Shown piece after piece: positions 42,605 to 55,271 of a stretch of DNA of 64,000 nucleotides; the stretch's first letter is position 1, and every line of letters starts with the position of its first letter. Source of the stretch: Ectobius pallidus (taxonomy: Eukaryota > Arthropoda > Insecta > Blattodea > Ectobiidae); the NCBI GenBank assembly GCA_964059195.1, contig CAXKWD010000007.1, positions 22,641,023-22,705,022 on the forward strand, read 5' to 3'. The notes under the pieces were generated by a model. That model saw nothing but the letters and a program-made list of their open reading frames with translations. It did no database searches and had not been told where the DNA came from. A program made the position numbers and the translations under genes.

Positions 42605-43137
42605 TTTAATATGTGCCAGAATGGTATTTTCTGGGATTGTGTAGGGGACGGGAAAATGCCTGTCCGTTTGTCTGTCTGCCCGTGTGTCTGCACGCGTGAT
42701 AACTCTAATACGCGTTACCACATTTTTATATAACTTGGTATACGCATTTTTAACGTCCATAGGAAGAAGCCTATTGATGTTGGACCAAATAGGTTGACCG
42801 GTACCGGAGTAATGCCCAATTTAGTGCCTATTTTATGGTTCAAATGCAAATCAGTATTCATGACAACATATTGTTTTACACTGTTCATATAGGGCGTTCG
42901 AAGTTGCGATTCACTTAGCTTTGACAAATAACACTACCCACATATTCCTTCATATATGCTTATCAAACTAGACCTTTGTTCTTCCGTAAGCCCTGCTTAA
43001 TGAATCGATCTGGAACTTAACTCGGAAATCGATTAAAAAAATAACTTATTTTCTGCATATCATAATTTATTGCAATTATCACTGATTACACGAAAGCATT
43101 CTGGCACTTCGTTACACTAGTTTACCTGATTTTATTA
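42605..43137 (+). repeat. GTGCCAGAATG-family repeat, most complete copy
   Basis: It starts ATGTGCCAGAATGGTATTTT and passes TGTCCGTTTGTCTGTCTGCC, GATAACTCTAATACGCG, GTTGGACCAAATAGG, ATGACAACATATTGTTTTAC, ACATATTCCTTCATATATGC and AATCGATCTGGAACTTAACT. It ends CATTCTGGCACTTCGTTACA then CTAGTTTACCTGATTTTATT. GTGCCAGAATG and its inverse lie near the two ends. Two minus-strand frames over it are shadows. It is the template for interpreting the nested stack at 53-56.4 kb. Confidence 0.7.
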
Positions 43138-44150
43138 TTCTGTGGGGGCGTTTGAAAAATTCTTAATACCGTGCAGGCTTTAAAGAATTACCATGGTTGC
43201 CAAATAACAAGGAACTAATTTTAATGAATTCAATAAAGCCTATGTAACCTTTAAATGTTGAAAACACAAACATTAAATATTAACATCAGTCTCCGGTATT
43301 AATTAACCTAATTAGATTGGAAATGCTTGTTCTAGCTTTCTGATTTGCAGAAACAGATGACAAAATACTTTAAAAACTTAACGTGCAAGTCGTATCGTTA
43401 GCATGGATTAGGCTACATATCCACTACTTGCAGTCTATTACCACTTTTACTTATTTTGTTAATAAAAAACTCTCTAATGACCTTATTCATGAACTTTATT
43501 ATCTCTGAAGGGTTTAGAACTTACTGATACAGCTATGTTTACGCAAATCTCATACTGTAATTTAATTTTTAGACAGCTTGAATTAAAATAGAACGTCTTA
43601 CACAGGACACTTCTAAAGTTGCTTATTAGCGCACTAGTATTAATCTATTGAAACCAACTTTGGCTTCAATCACGTCATGGCAAATGCTCTTTTAGTTAAG
43701 AATATGCGCATATTATTTTAAACGGATTCAGCGTGATAAATATTGAAAATGTTAAAATACATTGCGTCTTTTTAAATGTTCAATTTCTCACGGTGGTCGC
43801 AAAAACTGCCATATTTGGTGGTTGAAAACACCATTCCTTTTGTTGGCACCCATGCACCAGAAAATCAATAACCTGTGCCTATGTCTACCATCTGTGTATA
43901 TGTGGCAGTAGATGGCAGGGTAGCTCGCGTTCTCAATATGGCTCCACGGTACATAATTCATTAGCATAATTATAATATTTATTACTATACAAATATTAAT
44001 GGCTGTCTAAAAATAAATGGTAGGCATATTTGCTAGTAGTATTTTTACACTCACTCTTGCGAGCTCGTTTCGTAAACATACCTAACCACAAAAAATTATC
44101 TTTTACCAGTTGTATCATAAAGAACTATTCTTTGCAAAACGAAGCCATAC
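43138..44150. other. no recognised feature
   Basis: AT-rich sequence without long frames or matches to other parts of the window that I could see. Confidence 0.45.
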
Positions 44151-44156
44151 CCATGC

Positions 44157-44375
44157 TGGTTAATACATTTATTTAACGAAGGGGATATACTGCTACAGAG
44201 GACTGTAACCATTGCGTGTCGAAATTTTATCCCGGAATTTTCTACGTGCATATAAATTTGACATGGGATTGTCCCATTTATGCACACACAAATGCTATCA
44301 ACCTGGCCCGGGATTTAATCCACGATCCTGGACACAGAAGGCTAGTGCCAGATAGACTGAGGCCTGAGCTACCCA
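44157..44375 (-). repeat. tRNA-derived SINE, family D, degraded
   Basis: Shares with 52396-52608: TTATTTAACGA(A/C)GGGGAT, GTGTCGAAATTTT, and the B-box-like head at the right (minus strand GGATTAAATCCCGGGCCAGG). It has more changes than the other copy. The two overlapping open frames are shadows. Confidence 0.55.
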
Positions 44376-46670
44376 AGCATACAAACAACAGGACCAGAGA
44401 CCTCGGGGCAATGGCACGTAGTTGTGCAGAGTATTTACCAATCATTATGAAATTTATAACGTTCCATAACTGTTGTACCGAAGTACGTGGAAGAGAAAAA
44501 TGTTCTGGATACCATTGTATAAAAACGAAAGCAGACAAATATATAAGAAATAATTAAGTGCGAGACACGATTGTAATCGAGAAATTTCTTAGACAATAGT
44601 TTCTGAATACCGTAAGTGTTTCATTGTACATACAAAATTCGCCACTAAAACTAGAAATGTATGCTATAGTGGGCGGCAGATCTCCTATAAACGAGACTTG
44701 CGGCAACAATATTTTACTTGAAAATAATAAAGCTTTCTAGGCATGTAGAATGAGAGTAAAAAGCAGTTTAAAACCTTCTGTTGGAATTGAAGTAGTGAGA
44801 TAACATATTATTATGCAACAACATTATTGGATGCCGTACCGCGCGAAGTACTCCAAAGTAGAATTTATTGTCCACACTACAGTGTTTCGCTATTGGCTAA
44901 TGTTACATGTAGAAGGAAATTTGTGTGATAAAGAGGACCACCTACACCACAAAAAATAATTATCCCGAAAGTTCACTTGGTACAACGTTTACTGTGTTGT
45001 TATAGATATATCACTTATATTATGTCATCACCTACATGTAATATATCTATGTAAAATTATCGTGTATCATAGTATTTTCCAAAGCCTACAATAGTTTACA
45101 TCTACTGGACATGGCTATTTATTTACGGAACTTTTTACACATTTAATATTGTGCTATAGATATATTGCAGCAATTTTAACTTTGAATAAGTATACATTAC
45201 ATCAACAACATAAATTATAATAATAACGGTAAAATCCCATCTACGGGGACCATTTTTTAGAACCGAGATTCTCTTCATAAAACACTTATATCACACGATT
45301 TTTGTTATAGATAGATGTGTGGATGCCTAGCTCTACATGTCATGACACTAATATCAATTTTCATAACCTAACTGCAACAAACCTAGCTACATGTCGCGAA
45401 CACTACACTACCTAACTGCAACAAACTTAGCTCTACATGTCGCGGGAAAAAAATAGTTTTATGCTGCACACTAGGCTCCTCTCTAATGGGGCTCGCCTGG
45501 GAAGGTGGGGTTTAGTCACAGAAGAAATTCAATGTGAGACATAATAAACCTCGTGCTATTCAGTATATTGCTCCTAAACTAACATAAACGTTCCTAACCT
45601 AACAAAACGGCGGAGCTTGGCTGGTGCGCAGCATAAATCTATCTGTTGTCTATGTCGCTAACACTAGACTATAACCGAGACGAGCTAAGAAAGGAACCTG
45701 AAGTTAACAAATACCAGTATGACTGTATCACTCTTAAGTTGCACGAGTAATGTGCTAGAGTGAGACAGATATAGGCCTACTGGTTTTTGTTTACTTCAGG
45801 TTTCCTTCTTAGAACGGTCAGATTTTAATATTACTATTCCTAACCTAACTGCCACTTACTTAGAATCGGAAGTTGGTATGTAGCCCGGAACGAAAGTGTG
45901 CGGAGAGCGAAATGAAGGAAACTAAACATTTAGGCTATTTTTAGCAGGGACATTAATTAGTTTACTTACAGCAGGCCCATACGAGTTTGCATAAGCACAT
46001 CTTATGTGTATGTATGTTGCACCAAGTTTTAAATGTACAATTCATAACTAAAAAATCAAGAAGTACCGGTAATAAGCCTATGGAATGAAAACTTGTTCCC
46101 AGGTTATGTTTATACCCTAAAGTGCATGGCTCCAAGTTAATATTAAATGTAATTTTAAAATAATTATATGAGAATATGGCTATGTAGATAGATTAAAGCC
46201 TAAACTAGTCAAAATACTTCAAAGATTGAACTCACCACAGAACCGGGGATGAGGATTGTGGATTGTGGATTAATTTTCTTCACTGGATGTTGTGCAACAC
46301 TTTCGTCACATGTTTTATGTATAATGTTTATGCTAAACACTTATTCAGATTCCGTACTTATGTACCACACTTAATGCCGGCTATTTTTCCTGTCTCTGGT
46401 GGCAATTAAAAACGGACTTAAGTCATACAACACACGGCAGTAATAGGACTGCGGGACTTCTGGAAGTGACGTCATAGTTGTCCTCGTCATGTGTGTTGGT
46501 GACCTTGTCCATTGGAGGCGTTGACCAGGCTGGTAGAATTTTGCCTCGGAAGAATAAATTTTACGAGCCTGTAAATCTATAGACTTAGGACTGTCGCATT
46601 TCAACACCCAAGAATACTGCGAGCAGGGATTCAGCCTACTTCTTGAATTGAAAATACTTTTTAAAAACAT
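44376..46670. other. no recognised gene; local repeat of CCTAACTGCAACAAAC
   Basis: CCTAACTGCAACAAACCTAG (45367) and CCTAACTGCAACAAACTTAG (45412) form a short direct duplication, each followed by CTACATGTCGCG. CCTAACCTAAC occurs at about 45595 and 45841. No coding region recognised; the 99-codon minus frame at 46371-46670 has no motif. Confidence 0.4.
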
Positions 46671-46675
46671 GTCTA

Positions 46676-46990
46676 TTTGAAGTTGTTAACAATAAGGAGG
46701 AAGAGGTAATTGTGCTATTACTTGTTAGTTGTTATTGTCCCTTCACATTTTAGTTACAATAAAATCAAAATATTCGTGACTCATTTTTGAGGAAAAAAAT
46801 TATTTAGTGCACATGCTGCATAATTGTGCTCTTTTACAGGATTTATAACTGAAATATGACCAAAACCATGAGAATGACCAAAATATGACTTTATATGCAA
46901 AATAAAATGTGAAATTCATGTTTAATTTGTGTTTGTGGCGAGAATGGAGGTCAGGATAAAAATATGACATGTCATAAACATCCGAACCTT
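46676..46990. mobile_element. partial hAT-like MITE, same family as 31382-32049
   Basis: Aligns with 31700-32048: AAGGAGGAAGAGGTA, GTTTAATTTGTGTTTG, GGCGAGAATGGAGGTCAG. It ends CATAAACATCCGAACCTTA. AAATATGAC repeats are present. The left end is missing. Confidence 0.75.
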
Positions 46991-47204
46991 ACTGATGACA
47001 TAGTGACTCCGAAGATAACCTCCAACGCCTATTATATTTCTTTAGGATTGAGAGCCTAAAATACAATATGGAAATCTCTACTAAGAAGTCAAAATCTTTG
47101 GTAATATATAAAGAAACCTCGCCGATGCAAATTAGAAATTGAAAGAATCATCATAGATCAGACCATGACTCTTACTTATTTATGCATAAAATTTAATAGT
47201 GATG

Positions 47205-47668
47205 TATTTTGCAGTCAGAGGTCATGGACCAAGCAAACAAAGCAACAAGAGGAGAAATAGATATCTAAGAACAGAAACAAAAGTTAGCATATATTATGTC
47301 TGTAGTAGGCCTACTACCAGTCCTCACATATGCTTCAGAAACAAGAGCAGACACATCAAAAACTAATCAAGTACTGGAAACCCATGAAATGACTACATTA
47401 AGGAAAACGGTAAGAAAAAAGAGATATGATACAATAAGGAATACACATATTCGAGAGATGTGTGATATTCAGCCAGTAGGTAATTGGGTCATAAGAAGAA
47501 GACAAGAATAGCATGACCACACATCAAGAATGAACGAAGATAGACTACCAAAAATCGTACGAGATAACATTCCCACAGGCAAGAGATCCCCAGGGAGACC
47601 CCGGAAAAGATGGCATGACTCACTTCCCAACAGGCTTGAGGCCTAGGATTATGAGAAGAAAAAGAAGA
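47205..47668 (+). pseudogene. RTE-like LINE C-terminus
   Basis: The plus strand reads VLTYASETRADTSKTNQVLE then THEMTTLRKTV (47320-47420). In the same direction IREMCDIQPVGNW follows, then TSRMNEDRLPKIVRDNIP and KRSPGRPRKRWHDSLP (to about 47635). This is the classic connection and C-terminal region of insect RTE-like endonuclease-RTs. One stop (about 47509) interrupts it. The RT core is absent. Confidence 0.78.
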
Positions 47669-47669
47669 A

Positions 47670-48144
47670 GTTTTATTTCCTATATTTATTCTGCCCATCA
47701 AAATGTCTGGTAATATCTTCTCCATAAGATACAGACCTCGCAAGAGTTTGTTCTGAGCCGAATCTGGTTGAAGTTGACGATAAAGAGTCAAATATTTTTA
47801 AAAGTATGACATCGAAACTGGTGGAGAGGGAATTTATGTTTTTTTATCTTGGTAGGCAATCATATGCCCCAGTTCTGGCGGGATTCCCAAAGTTATTACT
47901 TACTCTTGTGTCTCATATTTTAGTGACGTCACTGTTTTATGCTGTGTAAAATAAAACATAGCAGTCATGTCTCGTTTTATCAAGCGGTTTTCGTCAGCTA
48001 CTTGTTCTGTGTTAGAAATAACCATGAAAAGCAATAGGAATACTAAATCGGACAAAGCTTGAAAGATAATATTTTGCAGCCAGGAAAAACAAGGAAGTAT
48101 ACACACTGATGCGATTACTCTCCGATCAGGAAATTTAAACTAAA

Positions 48145-48189
<45 letters not shown>

Positions 48190-48420
48190 TACTGGCTCTA
48201 AGACCCCAACGAGCGAAAGCTCACTCCAAATTAGAATTACCAAAATAAATACCTCCAAACTAATTACAATAAAAATCAGAGCTACAGTGATCCTAGTGGG
48301 CTTATGTTAATATGACAAAAGTTGGCAAGGATGATTTAGCCTAGGGTCAGCGAGCTGGCACTCACTGAGTACCTCCTAAAGCATTCCCCTTCTACGACCC
48401 TCCCTGACATAGCGCACCTC
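47670..48420. other. no gene; (ATT)n microsatellite at 48146-48190
   Basis: Fifteen or so ATT units are followed by ACTGGCTCTAAGACCCCAAC and GAGCGAAAGCTCACTCC, which may be a LINE 3' UTR end read on the minus strand. Other open frames have no motif. Confidence 0.45.
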
Positions 48421-48790
48421 TTGCGTAACATACGGAGCGAACGAAAGCGAAAACTAAAAATCCTGTTTCGAGGTGCATTGGCCATCCTTCAATCCATCTA
48501 TGCTTAAAATGTCATATTTCTGCGTGCAGTAGATTTCGCTGGGCATCGCGCACAGACACACAGACAGATAAGTGCCCGCAGCTTCGCGATAATTAATTCA
48601 GAAATAAAAAATTAAGAGCAACATAATTAAGACATATTTATTAACACATTTATTAACGCGCGAATCATTACAAAAATAAACGATTAATAATTATAATGAA
48701 ACAGCTAAAAATCTGGCTTTGGAATGAATTCCACGATTAGAAAGCGCCGCCAGGGAAAACGACGTAAGATATGACCTCAGTATTAGCTTT
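48421..48790. repeat. Helitron-like repeat, second copy
   Basis: Matches 42380-42530 (left part) and 41480-41700 (right part) but with the two blocks adjoining. The join is GTGCCCGCAGCTTCGCGATA at 48572. CAGACACACAGACAGATAAG at 48552 resembles the GTGCCAGAATG family centre. Confidence 0.45.
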
Positions 48791-49212
48791 TTTGCCAGAA
48801 TGTGAAGGGAAGTTATTTATGTTGCAAGTGTTAAAAACGAAAATTTATTTTGCGAGTAAAATAAAGTAATTTTACCACGTGGTATTATACTTTATGTATG
48901 TAGACAGTCGTTAAAATTTGTGAAGTAATAAATGACAGATTTATTGTAACGAATTACATTCCGTGCTAGATTAAGGACAACGCGTTTCACCCACCAAGTA
49001 CGATGATTTTTTGCAATCATCGTGGACAATTTCACATTTAAAAATGCGTAGCAAATGTTAAAATTTTGAATTGTTATCAACCTCAGTCTATTTAATAATC
49101 ATATGCTAATATTTTTAACTAATAGAGTATTTTCCATGTGAAGCAATCAAAGTTGGTTACCCTGGAGTACTGTAATTTTATACCACTTTGTGGCATAATT
49201 TTCTCCTTTTAA

Positions 49213-49969
49213 GGGAAGATGGTAGTTATCAGTGTCAAAATATCGATTTCGTTCGCTCATGTAATAGAGCATAGTTTTCTGAACATTTTGATATATAGGT
49301 CTTATATGTTGCCTTATTATTAAGCCAAGCAGAGCGACAGTTATAGTTCTGGAGCTTTCTAAAATGGATAAAATAACTTAAGGTTAGAATAGCCTATGCA
49401 TATAATTTTCATTTCGCTCTCCTGTAAAATTACATTTTTTGTACTTCAGGTACCATTTTCTGAAACTCTATTCATGCTAAAATAATGAAACTTTCAGGAA
49501 TTCATTATAGATGGATGAAAAATCTCCCTTAGCAGAATTATGGGAAAAGTCTTGACTATACAGAATTTTCAACTATTTTTACTTTAAAAAAGTTTTTTTT
49601 TTTCGTCGTAAAGTTTTCATGAAGTTTTCATGCAGTAATATTGTACATATTAGACTGATTGTTATAGGGTAAATAGTAGTACCTATTGTTAGTAAGTTCC
49701 CAAAGTTTTACAAAAATCTAAGCTACAGAAATTGAATAAAGCGTACTTACGTCAACTGTAAAACTAAACTATCACCTATGTGTTAAAAAATTCTTTCCTA
49801 CCATATAGTGAGATCTAGAACAACCATTCTCTGCTTAGTTTAAACTACAGAGTGCACTTGCAAAGTATTAAAAAATTCAACTACATCTGACTGTTAACTC
49901 CTGAGTTATGGCTTCTTGAAAATACGCTATATTTTCTATCATTTTGCTAGCGTTAACTACCATCTCCCC
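49213..49969. mobile_element. TTAA-flanked MITE (757 bp)
   Basis: TTAA lies at both borders (49209-49212, 49970-49973). The ends GGGAAGATGGTAGTTA and TAACTACCATCTCCCC form the inverted repeat. TTAA targets are characteristic of piggyBac and Kolobok elements. No transposase frame is present, so the superfamily stays open. Confidence 0.7.
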
Positions 49970-49973
49970 TTAA

Positions 49974-50704
49974 TTAGCATCATCTACCGTTAAAATGCTT
50001 CTTTTACCGTCGACTGTCTAAAGAAATATATTCTCATTAAGTAAAAAAAGTAAGGTGAAAGTCTTTGACCGCACTTTTAAGTAATGTCTTGGCATTTAAA
50101 GAAATAATTCCGAAGTTAGTCTTCGTTTTACCACAATTCGTATTCCGCTATAAAGTAAATTTGAACACGGTAAAATAATTAGACGATATTCTTAGAACAG
50201 GGCATCTAATCGATTTGTTAAGGAGAATAGCTACAGTAAAACGTTCATAATAATATCTGAAAGTCTTTCTTGAAGAGTACTTGTGTACGAAATTTAATTA
50301 CAACTGATTGCTTTGTTCAAGAGCCGTTCTAGAAGGAACAAACACGAACTGACTCAATGGTGATCTCATTAAACTTATTTTAGAATGAAAAAAAAAAAGT
50401 TTGATCAAAGGAGAGAAGACCAGCTCTCTGAACTCAGGGACACTTCTATCATGCTTATTGTCGATCACTGCCCTTTGCAATACACAGAGGCGCTCCGTAC
50501 TAAAACCACTTCAAAGAGCCAATCAATAAGGACGATACAAATACTGCAAGAATCATCTGAGACGTAACATCACAGGGATTTTATCAAGTAACTTCATAGA
50601 TTCATTAACTGTGTCCTCGCACTTAAACGTACGTTACTAACTTGCATAATCATACAGAATGGAAGTTATTATAGACCTAAAAGGAGCAGCAGGTAACATT
50701 AATG
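49974..50704. other. no recognised feature
   Basis: AT-rich DNA. Two 60-codon frames overlap on opposite strands near 50298-50567 without motifs. Confidence 0.4.
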
Positions 50705-51290
50705 CAGGACCGTAGCAAGGTCCTTCTGCGCCCTTGGCGAGTTTGACAAATCTGCGCCCTCCAACACTGGGGGGGGGGGGGGGGGTTCTGAACACTTTTT
50801 TAAAAATTTCTGTAAAATTGTAACTAAGTGTTGAACTTTCAAAGTACTAAAACCTTATTTTCAGACGATTGAACTACTTAAAAAAGAATTAAATAATAAA
50901 ATCTAGTATCAAAAGTAAATTACATAACAGGCCTGAGGTCTACTAAAATGTTTAACACATTAATAGGCCTAGAGGTAAATTTTTTTTCTCGAATAGTTGA
51001 ACCACTTTCATCTCGATAATAACGCATATTTTAAGTTTTTACTGTCGTTCTTTACTGTTAATGTCAATAAGAAACGTGTTAATTAAACAACGTTGCATGA
51101 CTGCTTTTTGTTTGTAGACAATCGGAATAATACTACAGATAGTTCACGTGCAGTAATTTTTAATAACCTGAAAGATTTCTTCCAATAACGTGGAATTTTT
51201 ATTGCTTGATAAATTACACTTAATTTTGCGCCTTTTTGTACCTGCGCCCTTGGCGGGGGCCCACCTCGCCACCGCCTAGCTACGGCCCTG
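50705..51290. mobile_element. hAT-like element, inverted shorter copy of the 9654 family
   Basis: It starts CAGGACCGTAGCAAGGTCCT and ends CGCCTAGCTACGGCCCTG, the inverse of 9654-11494. Shared interior: TCTGCGCCCTTGGCGAG and a G run at 50770-50786. The flanks CATTAATG and TGTAAAAT do not match, so the target duplication has decayed or one end is displaced. Confidence 0.8.
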
Positions 51291-52075
51291 TGTAAAATCT
51301 ATTTTTGTGTTTTGTGATTAGGCCATAGTTTAGGAGGTAATTACGTTAATAGTATCTTCAGAATGGCAACAGCGTACAGTCAAATCGCTCTTCCGGTGAC
51401 AGTGACCCGTCTATCACTAATATGAAAATAAATCCACTGCGTGACGTATAGGCCTGATGCTGCCAGTTTATGTGGACTACGTCATCCAGCACTAATCTTT
51501 ATATGGTATGTCATTTGACGAAAACGGGAAACTTTATTTAAAAAACTGCAAAGGGAAAATGTAACTTATTCCTAATTATTTCCTCTATCGATATGAAAAA
51601 AGGGACATCAGGCATAATATTTACCAAGTAAAGAACGTCAAGTTTAGGAATTTTTTTTATGAGAAAAATTATCAAATGGAAGAATATTATATTTGATTTT
51701 TTTTTATTGTATTTTCACGGAAAGGACAAATAGTTAGAAACCTTCACAGTTATTCTATTTTTACTATATATATATTTACCCTATATTTAGTTCTGAAATT
51801 TACGTTTTACTTTTTGTCAGAAAAATCTGTAGCCTATAAGCCCTAACTGGACAGTTTGGTCTTATCAGCAAATTAAAAGATTCTGCAACATATTCATACA
51901 TTGTAAACACAGAATGTTTCACAATTCAACCGAAAAAAAATTGGAGGGATTGTTACTAACAATACTACTTTGACAAAATTGGAGGACTCAAACATTTTGA
52001 GGAAAGAAACTTACGGTCTACGCGGCATAATTACTGGGCTCTGACGCTTTTTTTGACACTCGATATTTGTAATAA
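51291..52075. other. no recognised feature
   Basis: AT-rich sequence, no element borders or motif-bearing frames seen. Confidence 0.4.
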
Positions 52076-52200
52076 AATCAGGTAAACTTATATAACTAAG
52101 TGCCATATGGAGCTAATAGGGCATACTTAAGAAACTACTGAGTTTTAGACCACGGTTTCTTGAGAAAGTTTGATAAGCATATGTGAAGGAATAAATGGCA
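52076..52200 (-). repeat. GTGCCAGAATG-family fragment
   Basis: AAATCAGGTAAACTTATATA then ACTAAGTGCCATATGGAG is the family end. GTTTGATAAGCATATGTGAA at 52167 is a more central block, so the middle is deleted here. Confidence 0.55.
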
Positions 52201-52395
52201 TACCTAGAATATTAAGAGAACCAAATTGCAACAAATGTCCCTCATCTAAAGCAAGGCGTGATAATAATAATAATAAAATGAAAAATCTACTGAACCGATC
52301 AAAACATAATTATGGTCCCTTTGGTAGTTGGAATGCGCTGTGGAGTCTGTAAATCATGAAGGATAACTAAAAGAACGAAAACTCCTCAAGACATT

Positions 52396-52608
52396 GTTGG
52401 TTGGTATATGGTTATTTAACGACGGGGATGTACTGCAACTTAGGCCTGTGACCGCCGCCGGTGTGTCGAAATTTTGTCGCGCTGAAGTTCATTTATATGC
52501 CACTAAATCTTCTGACTTGGGCCTGTCATATTTACATGTAAATGCCATCGACCCAGGCCAGGATCGAACCCGCAACCTTGGGCGCAGAAAGCCAGCGCGA
52601 TCCTAAGG
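52396..52608 (-). repeat. tRNA-derived SINE, family D
   Basis: On the minus strand the right end reads CAAGGTTGCGGGTTCGATCC, a near-perfect B box. The left part carries TTATTTAACGACGGGGATGT and GTGTGTCGAAATTTTGTCGC. Related copy at 44157. The 70-codon plus frame over it is a shadow. Confidence 0.7.
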
Positions 52609-52609
52609 C

Positions 52610-53068
52610 ATTGTAAAAGTGAGGTAATATTGAAATGAAAGCTCATATTTTTCGGCGTGTTAACGGTAAGACAAAGCATCTGTTTTAGAGGGCGTGTACT
52701 AAAAAGACATTGTCAGGGTCCCGGAAAATACACAACATATCTGAGGGAACCTCGATACCACAAGCTGCTCGATGTCGGTGATTTTGGTGGAGTTCGTGCG
52801 GGTGTAACTTATCTCCCATTACAAAAAGAGTTTAAGTACGTAGTACACACAAACCTCGGCGCTTAATAGTTCCGACATAACTATTAAAAAAGGAAGAGAA
52901 AATTATAAACGTCTACACGAATTCAGTGTAAGTAATATTTCTTGTCTTCAAATAACAAAGTTTTCTCCTATCTTTATGAGATAAATCCGAAAACTTATAT
53001 TTTATATTCATAACTCCAAGATGAAGTCTTGTATTTTTACTTTATATATCACGCTTTTGTTTAATCAG
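52610..53068. repeat. repeat-derived flank of the nested stack
   Basis: TTCGGCGTGTTAACGG (52653) resembles 40097-40115. TTATATTTTATATTCATAAC (53001) with AGATGAAGTCTTGTATT matches 30042-30080, placing this next to GTGCCAGAATG-family sequence. GCTTTTGTTTAATCAG (53053) matches 61916. No gene. Confidence 0.4.
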
Positions 53069-53099
53069 GCAAATGGAATAATTACCAAGAGTCACTGAA

Positions 53100-54438
53100 T
53101 GGTTTTGATAGAAGAGAACATACTGCTGCAATTTTTCTAGATATTGCTCAAGCCTTCGACAGGGTTTGGCACGAAGGATTGCTGCTAAAATTATATAGAA
53201 TTGGCCTACCAGATTACCTTATACATACTGTCAAAAGTTTTCTAACAGAGCGCCAATTTCTGGTACGTATTGATGGTTTCAAATCAACTCTCCGGCCAAT
53301 AGAGTTGGATTATTCCCACAAAGTCTCTGGCCTTGAAGAGTAACCCAGCCAGCGAGCTTCTCGTTACGTCTCGTTACCAAGATGCGCGAATTCGGTGCGC
53401 GTAAGATCAGTAAGCTACCGCTGGGCAGAGAGTGAACATCATGCAGAAAATACTATAATAGTTGAGTGGAGGGATAATGCTCAGCGAGAGAGACAGACAA
53501 CACGTGGAGTGGGATAGGAGAGCTGAGCCAATCAGGGTGCAGCTACCTCCCCTAGCCAGGAACTCTACGAGCGGTGATACTCGCTCCTAAGGTATATACG
53601 TAAAACCCCAGAGACGTTGTGGAGGTAATCCTACTCTAACTGCTGGAGTACCACAAGGCTCAATATTAGCTCCTTTACTATTTAACATCTTTATGTACGA
53701 TCTTCCAACATTAGAATATACGTGTACAGCAATGTACGCAGACGATACATTCTGTTCACATTCTGATATAAATACTGCTATCAGTTCTCTTCAGACATCA
53801 CTATCTTTAATGACGGAATGGTTCACAATGTGGCGCATACCGCTAAATGTCAACAAAACAGATGCAAAGATATTCTCTTTAAGATATTATCAAGATCCTG
53901 CTCTACTCTATCTCCTGAATGAACATATTCCATGGTTACCACCTCAATCTCCGGTTAAGTACTACTGGATACAAAACTGACATGGAACACACATATAACT
54001 CGTATTGTGGCACTTGCTACTTCTCGAATTATAAAACTTTATCCCTTAGTAAATAGACGCACATCACTTGGATTGGAATGCTCTATGCTACTGTACACAT
54101 CTCTTGTAAGACCTCTCATCACATATGCAGCACCAATATGGGGTTCAGCTAGCAAGACGCACATTCACCGATTACAAGTTGTGCAAAATAAATTTCTTCG
54201 TAAAGCTACAAATGCGCCTTGGTACGTAAGAAATAGTCAACTACATAATGAACTTGGAATCCTCCCGATTCAAGAATACACTCAAACCCTCTCAAAATCA
54301 TTTTACAGTAAACTTATAGATGTTCCTGGTGCATCTGTTTATAACATTGGACAAAAGTCATTGAACAGATCAAGACTGAAAAGAAAACTTCCCCAAGATG
54401 TACTAAGTGAACTAGAAGAAAGTGATAATCCTATGTAA
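53100..54438 (+). pseudogene. jockey-like reverse transcriptase, decayed
   Basis: REHTAAIFLDIAQAFDRVWH (53126-53175) is motif A. YRIGLPDYLIHTVKSFL then TERQFLVRIDGFKSTL follow, to the MITE insertion at 53301. After it come AGVPQGSILAPLLFNIFMYD (53641-53700), AMYADDTFCSHSD with an intact YADD box, and MTEWFTMWRIPLNVNKTDAK. A frameshift near 53950 leads to the clean 143-codon frame 54007-54438 (RTSLGLECSMLLYTSLVRPL, YAAPIWGSASKTHIHRLQVV, NKFLRKATNAPWYVRN), the thumb and C-terminus. Motif order and spacing are those of jockey-clade LINEs. The endonuclease end is missing. Confidence 0.82.
53302..53636. mobile_element. TA-type MITE, second copy, inside the LINE RT
   Basis: It starts GAGTTGGATTATTCCCACAA and ends GGAGGTAATCCTACTC. 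TA lies at both borders (53300-53301, 53637-53638). It is similar throughout to 30191-30533. Removing the element and one TA restores the LINE reading between motif A and the PQGS block, confirming the borders. Confidence 0.88.
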
Positions 54439-54720
54439 ATAAGCCTACAATCTTAACTGATAAATATCAGAAAACAGTATGATCACTAACGTAACTTTTG
54501 TTATCAATTAGTGTTTTAGCTAGAGGAGCTGACTAAGGCGTACCTCAACAGGTTATTATTATGTGATGCTATAGAGTTTAACAATGGCCTGTATAGTGTT
54601 TACTGATCGGTCAAAATATATATTTAAAAAAAAGGCATGTGGAATAATAGCCTACTATCATTAAGTACCTAAGAAATTTTTGTAATCGATCTTTGAGTTA
54701 AGTTCCGGATCGATTCATTA

Positions 54721-54938
54721 ATTCGATTCAATTCAATTAATTTTATTGCCATTAGACAATTATACAACTGCAATAGACGAAGTCAACAGGGTAAGATTAC
54801 AATAATTACATAAAATATACAGCAAAGTTTATAAAAACACATAATAGCAGAAGGATTAAAATCAGTAAATTCATAAATGGAATAACTAAACATGGATTGG
54901 CGACAAGCCATGAATGTAATCTCTTAGAGAATAACTTA
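54721..54938 (-). repeat. LINE 3'-end fragment with (GAATT)-type tail
   Basis: Starts TTCGATTCAATTCAATTAAT then TTTATTGCC: read on the minus strand this is a UTR ending in an AATTGAATTGAATCGAA tail. It splits the GTGCCAGAATG-family sequence, which on its other side continues AGGCTTACGGAAGAACAAAG. No coding part. Confidence 0.5.
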
Positions 54939-55271
54939 AAAGGCTTACGGAAGAACAAAGGTCTAGTTTGATAAGCATATGTGAAGGAATGTATGGGTGG
55001 CGTTATTTGTCAAAGCAACTGTATTACAACTTCCAAAGCTGTATAGGAACACTGTAAAACAATATGTTGTCATGAGAACTTATTTACATACAGTATTTTA
55101 ATAAATTCTGTCTAATATATTAACACAAAATAGGGTTCTTGAGTTTTGTCCATTCTGTAGCGATAATCTTAATGATTTATGTATAGCGTAGAGCTTTATT
55201 ACTGGTACTCACTACTAAATTGCGGTATTTTTACCTGTTGGAGCGCTTTCAACCGCATGGAGCGGCCATCT

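Larger units (their letters stand above)
53084..54633 (+). mobile_element. jockey-like LINE, 5'-truncated, with target duplication
   Basis: Flanked by GGCAAATGGAATAAT (53069-53083) and GGCATGTGGAATAAT (54634-54648), 13 of 15 identical, with an A run at 54625-54633 as tail. The interior is a plus-strand RT split by a TA-type MITE at 53302-53636. It landed in a GTGCCAGAATG-family repeat that resumes at 54649. Confidence 0.82.

Noticed and set aside
44216..44557. 113-codon plus frame
   Set aside because: It lies over the degraded family D SINE and its flank.
45363..45850. CCTAACCTAAC strings as interstitial telomere repeats (insect CCTAA)
   Set aside because: Only two units at a time; far too short to distinguish from chance.
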